This document shows, in pieces, positions 12,810 to 26,195 of a stretch of 64,000 nt of DNA (positions are counted from its first letter, which is position 1; each line of letters starts with the position of its first letter). The position numbers were made by a program, and so were the translations under genes. The notes beneath the pieces are model-generated. The model ran no database searches, was not told the DNA's origin, and saw only the letters and a program-made list of their open reading frames with translations. Origin of the DNA: Lamellibrachia satsuma. Its lineage: Eukaryota; Annelida; Polychaeta; Sabellida; Siboglinidae. Location: contig BSQZ01000070.1 of NCBI GenBank assembly GCA_033239005.1, positions 3,030,617 to 3,094,616 on the forward strand. The letters are read 5' to 3'.

Positions 12810-15800
12810 GGCTGGACTAGAGACCCACTGGACTGGTACCGACTAGCCTAAGTGCCATGTTCTTCCAACAACAACAACAACCTGCTTATGCCATCATCAA
12901 ACAGAAAATATGGGACAAAACATTTCTGGTATGGGCCCCACATTTATACGGAATGAGTTCTCTCTAGAGATAACGACAATCTCATCTTTAGCTACTCTAC
13001 AGTTCTGTGATGAATAGGCTCCTAGATTTCAATTTTGTACACAGCACTGGAACTTTGTTTATCTGCACAATTTGGTTGCGACAGTTTTGGTTGGATTAAC
13101 GAAGTGTATGGATTGTTAAATCATGGAATAATGAAGCAATCTACAGTGTGTGGAGATATGTTCACAAAAACATACGGATTACTAGATAAGACTAGATAAG
13201 ATAATCGAAAAACAGACTAATGAGATTGAACTGTTTATGCATCATGTTTTAACTAATTTATTAGTAATAAGTTATATGTACTTATTATTTAAGATCATTA
13301 CCACACTCCCTAGAGAGTGAACAAGTACAAGTCTTGCTTAACATTCCAGCTGGTTACGGAAATCAAGCCAACACATGAGATAACACTTATCACTGGGGGC
13401 ATTACTAGTTGTGATAAAGGCACCAACCACATTGTCAGCATAAACATAAACCCTGCTGCATATAATATCAAAGGATTCAATGATTTGTCCTACATAAACA
13501 GGAAAGAAATGTATATACTGCAATATTCAGTAACACATTATACGCAATACTGGTCATCTGGGAAAGTCTTAAGAATTGACCAGATTGTGTATTATTATCT
13601 ATTAAACTGCTTTAATTTGCATTAAATAAAATGTAAATCCAAATATTACTTTCCGTGTGTGCAGATACTCATGTTGACATGTCTGTCTGTTAACTAGGTC
13701 ATTCAAATAACTATACAATACACAGAGGACATCATACTGTTTCCGCTGCAAGGACACATTGATGAATGCATGCAGGCAGGAACTTTGAAGTGCACAGAAT
13801 TATCACATCACAAACAGTTAAATAGTTTAGGCTTCAGTTGCTCAATCTATAGAAGAAATCATGCCCCAGGTGTGCCTAGAGGGGTGAGGGCAGCCACCCT
13901 GATTAAATCTCCCCAGTAGCTGCCCCAATGCTGATATTCAGCCAGTCTAGTACTTGTGACAATCCATCCATGACATAGGCACCTAGCCATCCACAGGACA
14001 ACACAAAGGTGTCACTTACTTAATGGACCAAATCAAAACTATGACTTTGTTCCAGGCAAAAAATTAGGGACCACACCAAAATCTTCAAAACAAAATTTAT
14101 TTCTCCCCCAAGTTATTTTGTCACATTTAACAAGATTCAAATCCAAAACAGCAAACTACTTATAGCATTTGGACAAGGACACTAATGCCATTTTGGTAGG
14201 CATTCAATTTGTCATCAATGTGTGACTGTCATTTTCAATTTCATTCTGAAGATATTCAGTGTTAGTAGTGCACAGTTGTACACTGATTATTTGTTCCAAT
14301 AATTAACTTCCTTTATATATAACAAACAATTTCTTACATACTAACATTGTCTTTTGAGTAGTGCGTGCTACGTCATGCATACTACATTCTTTACATATGA
14401 AGAAAACATGACACATAATTATTATACATGAACAATTTTCCCACAATACTTCTGAGATGCACCCTAATTTCCACAGTCATTTCCTTCCTGATGAAAAAGA
14501 AATGCTCCCCCCACTACTACACAATCTGGCTGAGTCTCCAGTCTAGCTGGTAACTCAAGTGTCAAGTGTATTCATGTACTCTGAACATGTATACCTGTCA
14601 ACACCTTTGTGAGAAACCAAACATCTCATTAGCAACTGATCTCCACATTTGAATGTCATGACTGAACAGTTTATACAGGTAATGTTACCAGTAGGGTGCA
14701 AGGGAGATGGCTCTATTGTATGTAATCAATCAATAAATAATCAATCACCCATGTTTCTTTTCCACGAAAAATATATACCAAAGATGGCTGGGGACAGTAA
14801 CTATGACAAACAAGTATTTAATTTGCAGTTGCCTGTAAAGTTCATATATTATAACTTTATAAAGTAAAGTTCAACCCAAATTGCCTCAGTCATTAACACC
14901 TATAAATGATAGGTATTAGGTTATCGTGAATCCTAATGCAACAGGGCATCAGAAAGTATATCTTGTTAATGGCTCTCTATATAAAGCAGTGGCCTGGTGC
15001 CCTACAACAACTCTGGCAATAAAGGAACATTTCTAATCCAAAAGCCCCAGGATACTTCTTAGTCCGCATTAGCTATCAGCATTTATGCCACAACCCAATG
15101 TAGCTGTGCAATTACACACAGAGAAAGGTAACCATTGAGAAAGACTAGAAGCCACCAAGATATTATACACAGAGAAAGGTAACCATTGAGAAAGCAAAAC
15201 AAAGAAATACTGAAGTCTTGTCTAATTGTCCACAACTAACGTAACTTTTCAAAATCTAGATATTCGTATCAGAAGTAGCAGAGAAAGTAACCTTGAAACA
15301 ATCAGCAGTTAAACTGCAAATTAAATGAAATAGCCAAATAATATATTAAAACACAATTACAATTAAACTATAATACAAATGTCACAAAGAAACATCAACG
15401 TACAAGTAAAACCCAGCAAAATAATTCTAAAAGCAATATATGTATAAATAAGGTCAGAGTGACGTGCATAGAAGTATCAATATTTCCAGCCTACTTGAGT
15501 ACAAGATGTGGCCACAAAGATATCAGGCTGAATGTTGAACTTACATGCACATTTTCTATAACATGGCAACGATGGCTAATTACATGGTGTGCATAGTATT
15601 CATGTATTCAAACCAGTCCAAATGTCAAATTACCTAAACCTGCAAAACCAGCAAAGCATGCCACATTTTACGATTTATGAATGGGCAAGAACTGCTTGCT
15701 GACCGTTTGATGGTGTTCACCAAGGGCACACCGCTGATAGAGTAACTGAATTGGCCGGCACTTGAATGAGTTTGGCAAAGGTATTAGGACTGGAATGCAA

Positions 15801-15939
15801 ACATCATTGACATTATTGACCCTTGGGACACAGTACATATTATGTGTGCCATTAACAGCTGTACAGTCATGGCCAACAGAAACATACATTTATAGTCTTA
15901 ATGATATGAAAACACAGAATGAAAGCTTTAATGGATGGG
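12810..15939. other. Intron 1 segment, only one repeat recognised
   Basis: Contains dispersed repeat R4 copy A. Otherwise AT-rich, apart from a short duplicated ACACAGAGAAAGGTAACCAT motif (15116 and 15168). Confidence 0.5.
13865..13985 (-). repeat. Dispersed repeat R4, copy A
   Basis: On the minus strand, GGCAGCTACTGGGGAGATTT, AATCAGGGTGG and AGACTGGCTGAATATCAGCA align with the plus-strand copy near 15940..16080. Confidence 0.6.
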
Positions 15940-16080
15940 CGGGTCAATAAGGATGGACAGCCACTGGACAGCCACTGGACAGAATTAAGGGCTGGTTTAT
16001 CATATCAGCACAGTGGCAACTACTGGGAGATTTAATCAGGGTGGAATACCCCTCCGGGTGGTATATTCCCTGCAGGTGCC
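15940..16080 (+). repeat. Dispersed repeat R4, copy B
   Basis: GGCAACTACTGGGAGATTTA, ATCAGGGTGG, and upstream AGGGCTGGTTTATCATATCA match copy A in inverse orientation. Starts with a 15-bp doubled GGACAGCCACT motif. Confidence 0.6.
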
Positions 16081-19000
16081 ACATGGTCTGATATGTGCCA
16101 ACTGGGTTAAGGTTTACCTGTAACTCATAATGGATTAAAAACAATTTGACAGTCTTATGGGCACATGACACATTCCTTACAGGTTGATGCATTTTGAACC
16201 AAGCTCTTTTGTATTATGGATATTGACTGTTTGTTAAAATTAATATTGCCTTTAAAAGTTGAAATGTTAGTGACTTGTTATTACAATTTAGTTATTACAG
16301 CATACAATTGTTTATATAATTATATATTAGAACGTAGAACTTGTTATAAGTGTATTTAGTTAGCTGAGACCGACCTAAATGGCTGCATAATTAACTAACA
16401 TAAATTACAAAATAAAAAAATATGTGACATGTGTGGGAAATGCTTTCATCAGAAACTGATGTTTACAGAGACACACCCTGTCACTCCGAGGAGGTCCACT
16501 GAGGCGCTGACCCAATCGTAATAACATTCCTCCAGCTGAGAAGAGCACACAGTTGGCGACAGACTGCCATTTTATGTTTGTGGTATGAATGTTTTGGCAG
16601 TGACACTGAACAATTATCTACTTTCGAGTATTGCTTGTACCATGCGAGAGTTGTTTTATAACAGGAAATGAATACTATATATAAAATATCATGCGTGCAC
16701 AGTAATTTATAGCAGCAGTTGGCAGCACACACAGTGGAACCTGTCAGTGATGAACGGATGAATCCACTGCATAAAACATGCTGTTCCAGGCAACAAAATT
16801 TAGGGTTCAACCTGACTATAGTTTTCTAGTGGGAAAACATCATTTTACATTCTTCTGCACTGTTCACTAAAAATAATAAGTATCAACAAATCAAATATCA
16901 TAAAATTCATATTTTGCATATCACATGTAATGGAATTAATGCCATTTAACATTGACACTGATATAGTGGTCTGAACCCAACTGTAGATGACTAGTAATGG
17001 AACCCAACAGCTACAGGTAACCACTACATGGTAGTTGGCTAATTACCCCCAGCCTCCACAAACACCACAACATTGCATCCAGCCCTCCCCCTATTAATCA
17101 CCCTCTACCCAATAACTATCTGCCTCTCAGATATGATTGGGTGAGAACAAATTCACTATATCCAGGTGTCTAGGTGATGAAACTCTATCATAAATACACA
17201 GAGGTCCTATATGTCTACATCACGATTAAAGCTGTGGTTCATTGCGGGTACACTAGATCATATGCATCGGAAGTGGCAATCATTCCATGTACAATGACAT
17301 CATGGAATACTAGATCATACACATCAGAAGCAGCAACCATTCTATGTACAATGACATCATGGAATACTGGATCATATGCATCGGAAGCTGCAACCATTCC
17401 ATGTACAATGACATCATGGAATATTAGATAATATGCATTGGAAGCTGCAACCATTGCATGTACAATGACATCATGATCATGGAATACTGGATCATTTGCA
17501 TTGGAAGCTGCAACCATTCCATGTACAATGACATCATGATCATGGAATACTGGATCATATGCACTGGAAGCTGCAACCATTCCATGTACCTGTGACATAA
17601 CCAAATCAAACTTACCCGAAATGTTCTGATAGTCCAGCGTTTGATCTAACTACAGTGCCATGTTGAGTTCCTGGAAGCAGCGACTACCCACAGCTCGCCT
17701 CACCAACAGACACATGGGTTTGTGAGAATAAGCCGCGCTGAGCCAGTATTTGCTGAGTATAAAGAGTCAATCAGGCGATCTGCCACTGATATGTAAATAG
17801 CTGAGGGGGGCGGCCAGCTAGCCAAGGTGGTGCAGCTATTCTCAGAGCATGTAGCTCTATTGGTGAAAGGGACATGGCTAGATCTCACAAGCTTGACAAC
17901 TGGGGCATGCACCCAGTGCACACGCAGGTATGCATGCATGTCTTTCAATTTCTACCAATGTTCCCACGACTGAATAATTACACTCCTATACAAAATGTGA
18001 ATTAATCTTGTTACACAGTGACATGATAAGTGTGGACTGTTCAGATTGAAACTGACACGTAGAAAACACTATTAAATCATGCATACACACTCTTCTGACA
18101 AACAATATTGGATATGTTTATAATTAAAATGTACAGTAAACTATAGTTTTAATCAATTGTAATGTTATACTATTAACTGTAATCATAAACACACAAAAAG
18201 TAATCACTGTAACCGAACCATGTAACTTAGTATTATCAATTAAATGTTTTACATATAATTCTTCATTTATGTTTATAAAGATGCTCATGCTGGGTTCTGT
18301 ATAATTATTAATGCTGAATACATTATTTCTGATATGCACTGAAAATGCACTGACCTGCACTGAAAATACACATATATGTATGGAAAATGCACTGACATGC
18401 ACTGACTATATAACAGAAGATTTCACTAAATCAATGGGGAAAATTTATGTCAGCTGCCACCAGAAATAAGCTTCCTATATGCCAGTTAATTGGATATGAG
18501 CAAAACAAGACCATGGAAGCCTGGATGCTATTAAGGTGTGATTACCTGCCTTCACTAATCATTATGACAGTAGGACATACACTTTGCACAGAAGTTGAAC
18601 TGTTTAGAATAAATGTCCTCAACACAAATTATGATTAACCACACCAACTAAAATAAGAAAATTGTGTTTATTAATATAACGGAAACAGCTAATAGCCATT
18701 AATTACTGGGAAATTCTTTTTTAATATATTTTAAGCTGCAACTTAGAATTAAATTCTTAAGATGCCTTGAATGTTAAAAAGATTACATTTTTGGACTATA
18801 TGACAATTTACAGAGATAGTACATTAGAAACATTCAACCCACATTGGCATACTCTCACATCAAAGTCACATACTTTAAAATCCTGTGACATCATACATGA
18901 ATACTGTATCAGATTGTCATTAAAATGATTTGCACAGTATGCTAAGAAATTAAGGTTTTGGAGAACCCAATGTACACATTTCACATGGAATCCCTTGTGT

Positions 19001-20900
19001 CAGCATCCCTATTATCGCAAACACCCTGGGAAAACATCAAAAGCTACAGAGTGGCACATTTCATGATGGGAGGGTGCACCTGGGACTGGATCTTCTGTCT
19101 GAGGCAGTTACACCTAATAACATCCCATTTATTGGCTTTCTGGCCATTTCTTGGGGGAATCCTTCCTCTGTTTAGCACTTTGCATCCAGAGAGTCTTTCC
19201 CAGCTTCACACAGCCATACATGGGTCAATCATTGGTAGCTCTTTATATAGAAAGACAGCTTTGTCCACACACAAATCAGTTTAGTGTTTACTCTGGTTTC
19301 TTTCACTTCCGAATGTTACGTAGTAGACAAAGGCAGTTTGTTTACCAGCCTCATTATTCAGAGCAAAGGATACACACCTATCTAGGGTGGATTCAATTCA
19401 CTTTGCTTGTCTCAAATTTAGCTTGCACAGGTAAGTATAGTCTACATTATTAATAACCCGCTTTTTGCTGTTGCAGGTGCATCTTTTCGAATTAATTCCT
19501 GAGATAACGTTTCAGAATTGTTTTTAAGGGGAAAATGCTAAAGATCAACAGCAGAAAATCTATTGTGTATGTAGGAATTTCATAACTACCACACTGCCAA
19601 TATGATTTACTACAGTCGGTAGTTACACAGATACAGTTAAACTGATATTGCTATGACGGCATCTGTTCTTTGAAACATTTAGATAACTTGATCTAACGTA
19701 TCACCAATGCTAAATAACCAATTTATGACACAACTGCTGGAAAACTTTCACAACACTGCAAGATATCTTCACTGCAAAAATACATGGACTGTGCTCAACC
19801 AATGTTGCCACCTGGTGATCAACATAAGAAACATGCTCATCCTGGGATCAACCTGTGTCGCTACCTGGTGATCAACCTATAAATGCTAACATTTGCAGAT
19901 GTGTGCAGCCTGGAGTTTTGATCCGTCTGCCACTATGTCTATAGATGAATGCAAGACATATAAAATGATGTATTGTACATTGAATACAATTTATGGCAGA
20001 TCTGCGGCAACAAATTTTTTTTTTTATGCCATGTTATTGGTACTATCACTTGATTGTAATCAGTAAGGACTGGTCTGATATGATATAATTATGTGGTAAA
20101 ATAATGATACCAAGGTTACTGCACTGGTTACTCTATTATATAATTGCTTTAATATTTGAGGGAAGATATCAGGATTAGTAGCAATTTTCCTAGAACAAAT
20201 TGAAAAAATTACACAAGGTAAGTTGATGGGTGTATAAGTGCACATAAATAGTTAAAACAAAATGGCAGATTAACATTTCATGAATCCAGGGAACTGCTAT
20301 GATGAAAACAACAACTGAGGTCACTGAGCTCAGCCAGACCCATAGAAGTGTCCAGTTTCGAATGTTCACATATTACATACCAGGAAGTACTGTCCAAGCA
20401 CTGGACATTAAACTACCTGTGTAAACAGTACTCTGACGAACGGCTTGGAAAGTGGATGGGGATGAAGTGTATTTATCACAGACAAAGCACACATGTACAC
20501 ACTATTACCACATGTTGGTGTTTGTTTAAACCGCTGAGAAAAATCATTGTAGAAATAACTTGTCATAAAACGGCACCGCCTATAACTGGCTACCGAAACA
20601 ATATTTGGGGTTCTTCGTATTCCTTGTACTGTGCATTATCCTACTAAGGCATTTCTCAATCTCATTTTTGTTGTATGACTCTTTCTCAATACTACAGAGC
20701 AACACTTACTACTGTATGGTACTTTACATAGATGTACATCCTATTAGAAGAACTTATCTTTGATAAACATTTTTTTTTTTGTCATGTCTGTACAATTTGA
20801 TCACTGATGTGAAAAAAAATCAATATTTATTCTGACTTCCTAAAGCTATCTAATACCAAGTGCAACAGTGTCTATTGTGGCTCATGAATACTGGAATATA
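16081..20900. other. Intron 1 segment around the 57/63-bp array
   Basis: Besides the array at 17254..17590 no feature is recognised. Open frames up to 108 codons (for example 18958..19284) lack domain similarity. Confidence 0.5.
17254..17590. repeat. 57/63-bp tandem repeat, 6 copies
   Basis: Starts at 17254, 17311, 17368, 17425 (57-bp spacing), then 17488 and 17551 (63-bp spacing after a 6-bp ATGATC insertion). The unit includes GAAGCTGCAACCATTCCATG and TACAATGACATCATGGAATA. Both periods are multiples of three, which keeps decoy frames open. Confidence 0.95.
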
Positions 20901-21358
20901 GGACAAAATCCCCCCATAAAAACCCCGCTAGACATAATCCATCACCAAAATGGCAACTCGGACATAATCCCCCTCCCCAACACCCTCAACCATGTTTTTA
21001 TACTTATTTCTTACTATGTTTTTATACTGCTATATGTTTAGTACATATCTTTGTAGCATTGCTCTTGAGTCATCGACACGGAGGTCGTAAAGAGAAACAG
21101 GTGAAGATAAGTTGTGCTATGATGGGTACATTTACACCAAAAAAGATCAGAAGAAGAAACGTATTCGGTGGGAATGTGAGGACATTGCCACACATTCATA
21201 AAGATAATAATTACATAACTATAAAGATATGTAACTAAATATTGCTTATATTGCATGTTTTACCTTTTAGTTATGTGAGGGGGGATTTTGTCATAGTTGC
21301 CATTTTGGTGGGAGGATTATGTCCGGATTTTGTCTGAGGGGATTATGTGATTTTGTCC
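20901..21358. mobile_element. MITE with about 90-bp terminal inverted repeats
   Basis: The left end, GGACAAAATCCCCCC...ACATAATCC...CACCAAAATGGCAACT, is inverted at the right end as AGTTGCCATTTTGGTGGGAG...GGATTATGTGATTTTGTCC. Flanking ATA on both sides fits a 3-bp target-site duplication. The 458-bp element encodes no transposase, hence non-autonomous; the superfamily is uncertain. Confidence 0.85.
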
Positions 21359-21756
21359 ATACACGTGAATGAGTGTTGTACCCCAAGAACTACTGTCGTA
21401 GTACCATTGCAAGATTTGCCTTGCACACCTTTTTAAATAGCAGCACCTGTACACAGCCTTGTTATCCTATCTTTAGAAGTTGAGTGAAACATAAGACTTG
21501 TAATAAAAAGCATTCCTTTCAACCAGCCTGTTCAGCTTTGACTACCAGCACCACAGCATGCAATCAGCGTCCTCTATCTGCAGTGACAATCACTCCAGCC
21601 TTCAGGCCCAGGGCAACCTGACAAACCCATACACAGGGTTGCATGCATCTCCTCCCACCAACCTGCAATTTACCCCTTCTAGAATTTCACTTTTCCTAAA
21701 AGATACCATGACGTGGCACGTGCGAATCAGCATCCAGGCGTCTCAGGTGGCGGTTT

Positions 21757-22466
21757 CAGGGTTGAAAAAATCATGATTTTTTTTAATCGGATTTAAAAAA
21801 ATTTTAAAACTCTATGAAACATGTTCTATTCAAATCGATATGGGTTCTTGTCTTAACAGAGGGTACATGATTTTTGCTTATATAAAGACATTAGACAATG
21901 TCCACAAGGCCTCACCCTCTGTAGTTGCATAATCTGTCTTGGAAAGGAAAGCATGCTGTGTGTCTGTGGCTGTAGCAGTGATAACTATATGGTGGATTAG
22001 CACCTGTCCAGGGCTCTGTGTACTCTAAGGGTCTCTAACCAGAATACAAACTGGTACAGTATTAAACAACTGAGTTAACATACTGAATTGGTAACAACTA
22101 GCACAAGCCCTAAGTGGATTTTAAACCAGGGCTTCTGAGTTGAAAGGATTCTTCCTCTGGAAGACAAGTTTGTGTGACTTCATCGCATTCAGAAAGGGAA
22201 TAGCTCAAACATACACAATGTCATAAAATATTAGACTATCAGGCTATCTGGTGTCAATACAGCTACACAAGTGTGTGCACTTTGTTTTGCATTAAAAAAC
22301 ATACAAAACTTTTTTGATCTTGATGCTTGTAAACAATTATTTGTGTTAAATTCATATAAATCAGCGATTAAAAAAACCAGAAGTAAAAAAAATCATAAAT
22401 CAATAATTTTTGTTTAAATTATTTAAATCATGATTTAAATCAAATGATTTAAATCAAACAACCCTA
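21757..22466. mobile_element. Non-autonomous hAT-like element
   Basis: Starts CAGGGTTG followed by an AATCATGATTTTTTTTAATC stretch and ends in GATTTAAATCAAACAACCCTA, the inverted terminus. The 8 bp on the left are GGCGGTTT and on the right CGCGGTTT, a 7/8 match expected of a hAT 8-bp target-site duplication. CAGGGTTG plus repeated TTTAAATCA is typical of short hAT derivatives. At 710 bp with no open frame, it has no transposase. Confidence 0.8.
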
Positions 22467-22832
22467 CGCGGTTTTATTTCATCACATTCACTTGTACCAA
22501 AACAAACCTCAGGAACTGACATTTTCGTCAGCCTTCTAAATGTGCGCAGTATTATTAGTATTACATTAAAACTGTGTTGTAAATTTTTTTAAATATGCAC
22601 CTCCCATTCATAATGAATAGAAGTCTTGTGAACTGAAAGGGCACCCAGGGTAGCATTATAATTACACAGCGAAATGGCTTTCTAAAAAATAAACGCTCCA
22701 GAGGGTGTCAGCCATAAGTTTTTTATTCCTGTCCTTATTTTTATAACAAATAAAAACATTTATTATCTTATGAACAAAAAAAATCAATTCCTATCATCAT
22801 TTTTATGCTCAAGATTGGAACTAGCATTGTAA

Positions 22833-23305
22833 AAGGTACGTTCTTATATAGCGCGGTATCCAGTCCGTAGGACTGCTCAAAGCGCTTTACACTTCACCCC
22901 CTGGCAGACTTGTTCATTCCAAGGCCATCGCAACTTCTCTGGGGAGCATTCACCCAACCTGTAATAACTAACTGCACGAAGATTATTCGTTCACATATCC
23001 ACCTCTGTAGTAGCTAGGTACTCATTTATACACCTCTGTCTGTAGCTAGGTACTCATTTATACACCTGTCTGTAGCTAGGTACTCATTTATACACCTGTC
23101 TGTAGCTAGGTACTCATTTATACACCTGTCTGTAGCTAGGTACTCATTTATATACCTGTCTGTACTCATTTATACAGCCGTGTGAACAAAACTGCCAAAG
23201 TAAAAAAAATTGCCAAAGTTTCAAAATGGCAGCAAGAGGAATCGAACCTGGTTTCTCTCAATTGAGATCCGGTCATTCTAACCGCTACACTACCACAATC
23301 CACAC
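22833..23305 (-). mobile_element. tRNA-derived SINE copy with internal tandem expansion
   Basis: Read on the minus strand it starts near 23300 with GGATTGTGGTAGTGTAGCGG (tRNA-like, A box) and has a perfect-looking B box, GGTTCGATTCC. It ends with the same GCGCTATATAAGAACG as the 10.95-kb copy. Between them the body contains about five copies of a 30-bp unit, so this copy is longer than its relative. Confidence 0.88.
23005..23175. repeat. 30-bp tandem repeat inside a SINE, about 5 copies
   Basis: The unit TGTAGCTAGGTACTCATTTA followed by TACACCTGTC repeats at 30-bp spacing. The single-copy equivalent in the 10.95-kb SINE is the TATAAATGAGTACCTGG segment, so the array arose within the element. 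Confidence 0.9.
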
Positions 23306-24047
23306 TGTCTGATTTGTTCGCATAAGATGATAAATAACAGTCTCAGGCCATCAAAAACGGTAAAACTAACTAAAAGTATAAACATAAACATTCTAATGGT
23401 CCCTTAGAAGATCAAGAATTTAGAGTATGCAATGCACTAAATAAGCTACTAGGAAACTGTACATGGAAGACAAGATTAGCCAAACTACCAGGAAAACAGT
23501 TAGCAATAACTTGCATTAGCTGTCAGAAACATACCCAGATAAGCAAGTGGTGTTTACTTTGAGAATACCCCATCAGGCCCAATAGCCTTGTTTACCCTAC
23601 ACAGCCCCCAATGGCTGATTAGAAGGCATCCATCCTGAAGTGCACTGGTCAGCCAGAATGTAATTAGCTGCATGTGGGGAAACAGAAGGAGACATGGCTG
23701 ATAGGGATCTGTCACCTTGGGGATTAAGTGGAGGGCATGCTGGTATCTTCATTAGCAACTTTAAATCTCCCTCTTCAGTTGATTGAGCCTATCACAAGGC
23801 AGCTTCCTTAATGTTCAAATCTGAAGTGTATGAATACCTTAACTAATATGTGCAGTGACAAGATTGAAGACTTTTGTTAAAATCATCAAAAGAATTAACT
23901 TTGATCATTAATGTGAATAGTCTAATGTTATAGTATATACAGCCCGACCACATTTTCAGTTTTTTGCAGACTTTTTACTAGTAAAAATTGTTATGTAACA
24001 GTTTGTCAAATGTTTTCATCAAAAATAAATAACAAATGTGTATAAAC
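23306..24047. other. Intron 1 segment before the 26-bp satellite
   Basis: No gene or repeat recognised. Confidence 0.5.
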
Positions 24048-25370
24048 AAGCTAGCGTGTCATACTGAATACTACAGCTAGTGTGTTCTGAATACTAGAGC
24101 TTGCATGTCCTACTGAATACTAGAGATAGGGTGTCCTACTGTATACTAGAGTTAGCATGTCATACTGAATACTAGAGCTAGCATATCATATTGAATACTA
24201 AAGCTTGCATGTCATACTGAATACTAGAGCTTGCATGTCATACTGAATACTAGAGCTTGCATGTCCTACTGAATACTAGAGCTAGGGTGTCCTACTGAAT
24301 ACTAGATTTAACATGTCATACTGAATACTAGAGCTAGCATATCATATTGAATACTAAAGCTTGCATGTCATACTGAATACTAGAGCTTGCATGTCCTACT
24401 GAATACTAGAGCTTGCATGTCATACTGAATACTAGAGCTAGCGTGTCCTACTGAATACTAGAGCTAGCGTGTCATACTGAATACTAAAGCTAGCGTGTCA
24501 TACTGAATACTAGAGCTAGTGTGTCATACTGAATACTAGAGCTAGAGTGTTATACTGAATACTAGAGCTAGCATGTCATACTGAATACTAGAGCTAGCGT
24601 GTCCTACTGAATACTAGAGCTAGCGTGTCATACTGAATACTAGAGCTAGCGTGTCATACTGAATACTAGAGCTAGCGTGTCCTACTGAATACTAGAGCTA
24701 GCGTGTCATACTGAATACTAAAGCTAGCGTGTCATACTGAATACTAGAGCTAGTGTGTCATACTGAATACTAGAGCTAGAGTGTTATACTGAATACTAGA
24801 GCTAGCATGTCATACTGAATACTAGAGCTAGCATGTCATACTGAATACTAGAGCTAGCATGTCATACTGAATACTAGAGCTAGCGTGTCATACTGAATAC
24901 TAGAGCTAGCATGTCATACTGAATACTAGAGCTAGCGTGTCATACTGAATACTAAAGCTAGCGTGTCATACTGAATACTAGAGCTAGGGTGTCATACTGA
25001 ATACTAGAACTAGCATGTCATACTGAATACTAGAGCTTGCATGTCATACTGAATACTAAAGCTAGTGTGTCATACTGAATACTAAAGCTAGCATGTCATA
25101 CTGAATACTAGAGCTAGCATGTCATACTGAATACTACAGCTAGCGTGTCATACTGAATACTAGAGCTAGCGTGTCATACTGAATACTAGAGCTAGCGTGT
25201 CATACTGAATACTAGAACTAGCATGTCATACTGAATACTAGAGCTTGCATGTCATACTGAATACTAGAGCTAGCGTGTCATACTGAATACTAAAGCTAGC
25301 GTGTCATACTGAATACTAGAGCTAGCATGTCATACTGAATACTACAGCTAGCGTGTCATACTGAATGCTA
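24048..25370. repeat. 26-bp satellite array, about 51 copies, with higher-order structure
   Basis: The unit GCTAGCGTGTCATACTGAAT plus ACTAGA runs for 1.3 kb. Variants (GCTAGC/GCTTGC, GTGTC/ATGTC, CATAC/CCTAC, one shortened copy near 24075) recur at multiples of the unit: 156 bp (24099 and 24255), 234 bp (24541 and 24775) and 208 bp (about 25008 and 25216). These show block duplications. Each typical unit holds the palindrome GCTAGC. Confidence 0.97.
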
Positions 25371-25913
25371 GATCAGTCTGATTTTTTGCTAAATGCATCT
25401 GAAACGAGACAGGCAAAACAAGCAAATTGAGGGACTACAAAAAACTACACTGGTTGCCATAGTTACATTTACTACCATTGAAAGTAGCAAGGTTGAGGAA
25501 CAAAGGGTAGAAATTTAATTACCAACTAACTTTTTGTACTGCTCCACATACATTTCTTAGCCAAAAACAGGAAAATGTTTACAAAGAACAAATTCAGCAG
25601 GCTTAAACAATTTAACCACAGAACTGTAAATCCTATTGATGAAAACTGAAGCTGCTAAAATGATATTAATTTATTGTGCTGCCATCTGGTGACTATATTA
25701 CATATCTGACCCTGTCACTTGGGTGTTATTCAAGGATAAAAGTTAATGTTTTTCAATTCCCTTTACTTACATGGGTGGAAGAGGAATATACATATCATTA
25801 TTATTTATTAGTATAATTAGATTGCAACTCTAATATAATATGATTTATGCCATACTGCCCACTGATCTTCTCCACAACTGAAGGATATTACTGAAATCAT
25901 CCTCGCTGTCACA

Positions 25914-26195
25914 GGCTCCTGACTACATCAGTACCCCTAGGTCCCCTAACAGATAGACCCGTTGAAATGCTGGTTTGTGAGTTGCTATGTTAACCAGTTA
26001 GATTGTGAGCTTCAATTTAAGAGGCCAACATACGTTAATTGGCTGTGGACCCGTCATCGCTGGTCCGATGGGGTAATGATAAGCATTTCCTGGAAACGCT
26101 CTTTGAAGTTTGGGAGCGAGTGCATCTGGTTCCGAGAAACACGCAGACCAAGACAGGAAGTGGGACAAAGTACAAATGATTCAGCCTACATCCAC
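25914..26195 (+). repeat. Dispersed repeat R2, copy A
   Basis: CTGACTACATCAGTACCCC, GTTGAAAT, GTTGCTATGTTAACCAGTTA, ATTTCCTGGAAACGCTCTTT, TTTGGGAGCGAGTGC and AAATGATTCAGCC all recur, inverted, at 46027..46320. Transposon-like, about 280 bp. Confidence 0.8.

Noticed and set aside
17239..17604. 121-codon minus-strand repeat frame
   Set aside because: The 57/63-bp periods are multiples of three, so the open frame is a consequence of the repeat. No start context or neighbouring exon signals.
22833..23305. Free-standing tRNA gene at the B-box-containing sequence
   Set aside because: The tRNA-like part is attached to a repeated SINE body and 3' end, and does not form a complete tRNA with matching acceptor stem.
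24048..25370. CRISPR-like regular array
   Set aside because: Units abut without unique spacers, and the genome is eukaryotic, so this is a satellite.
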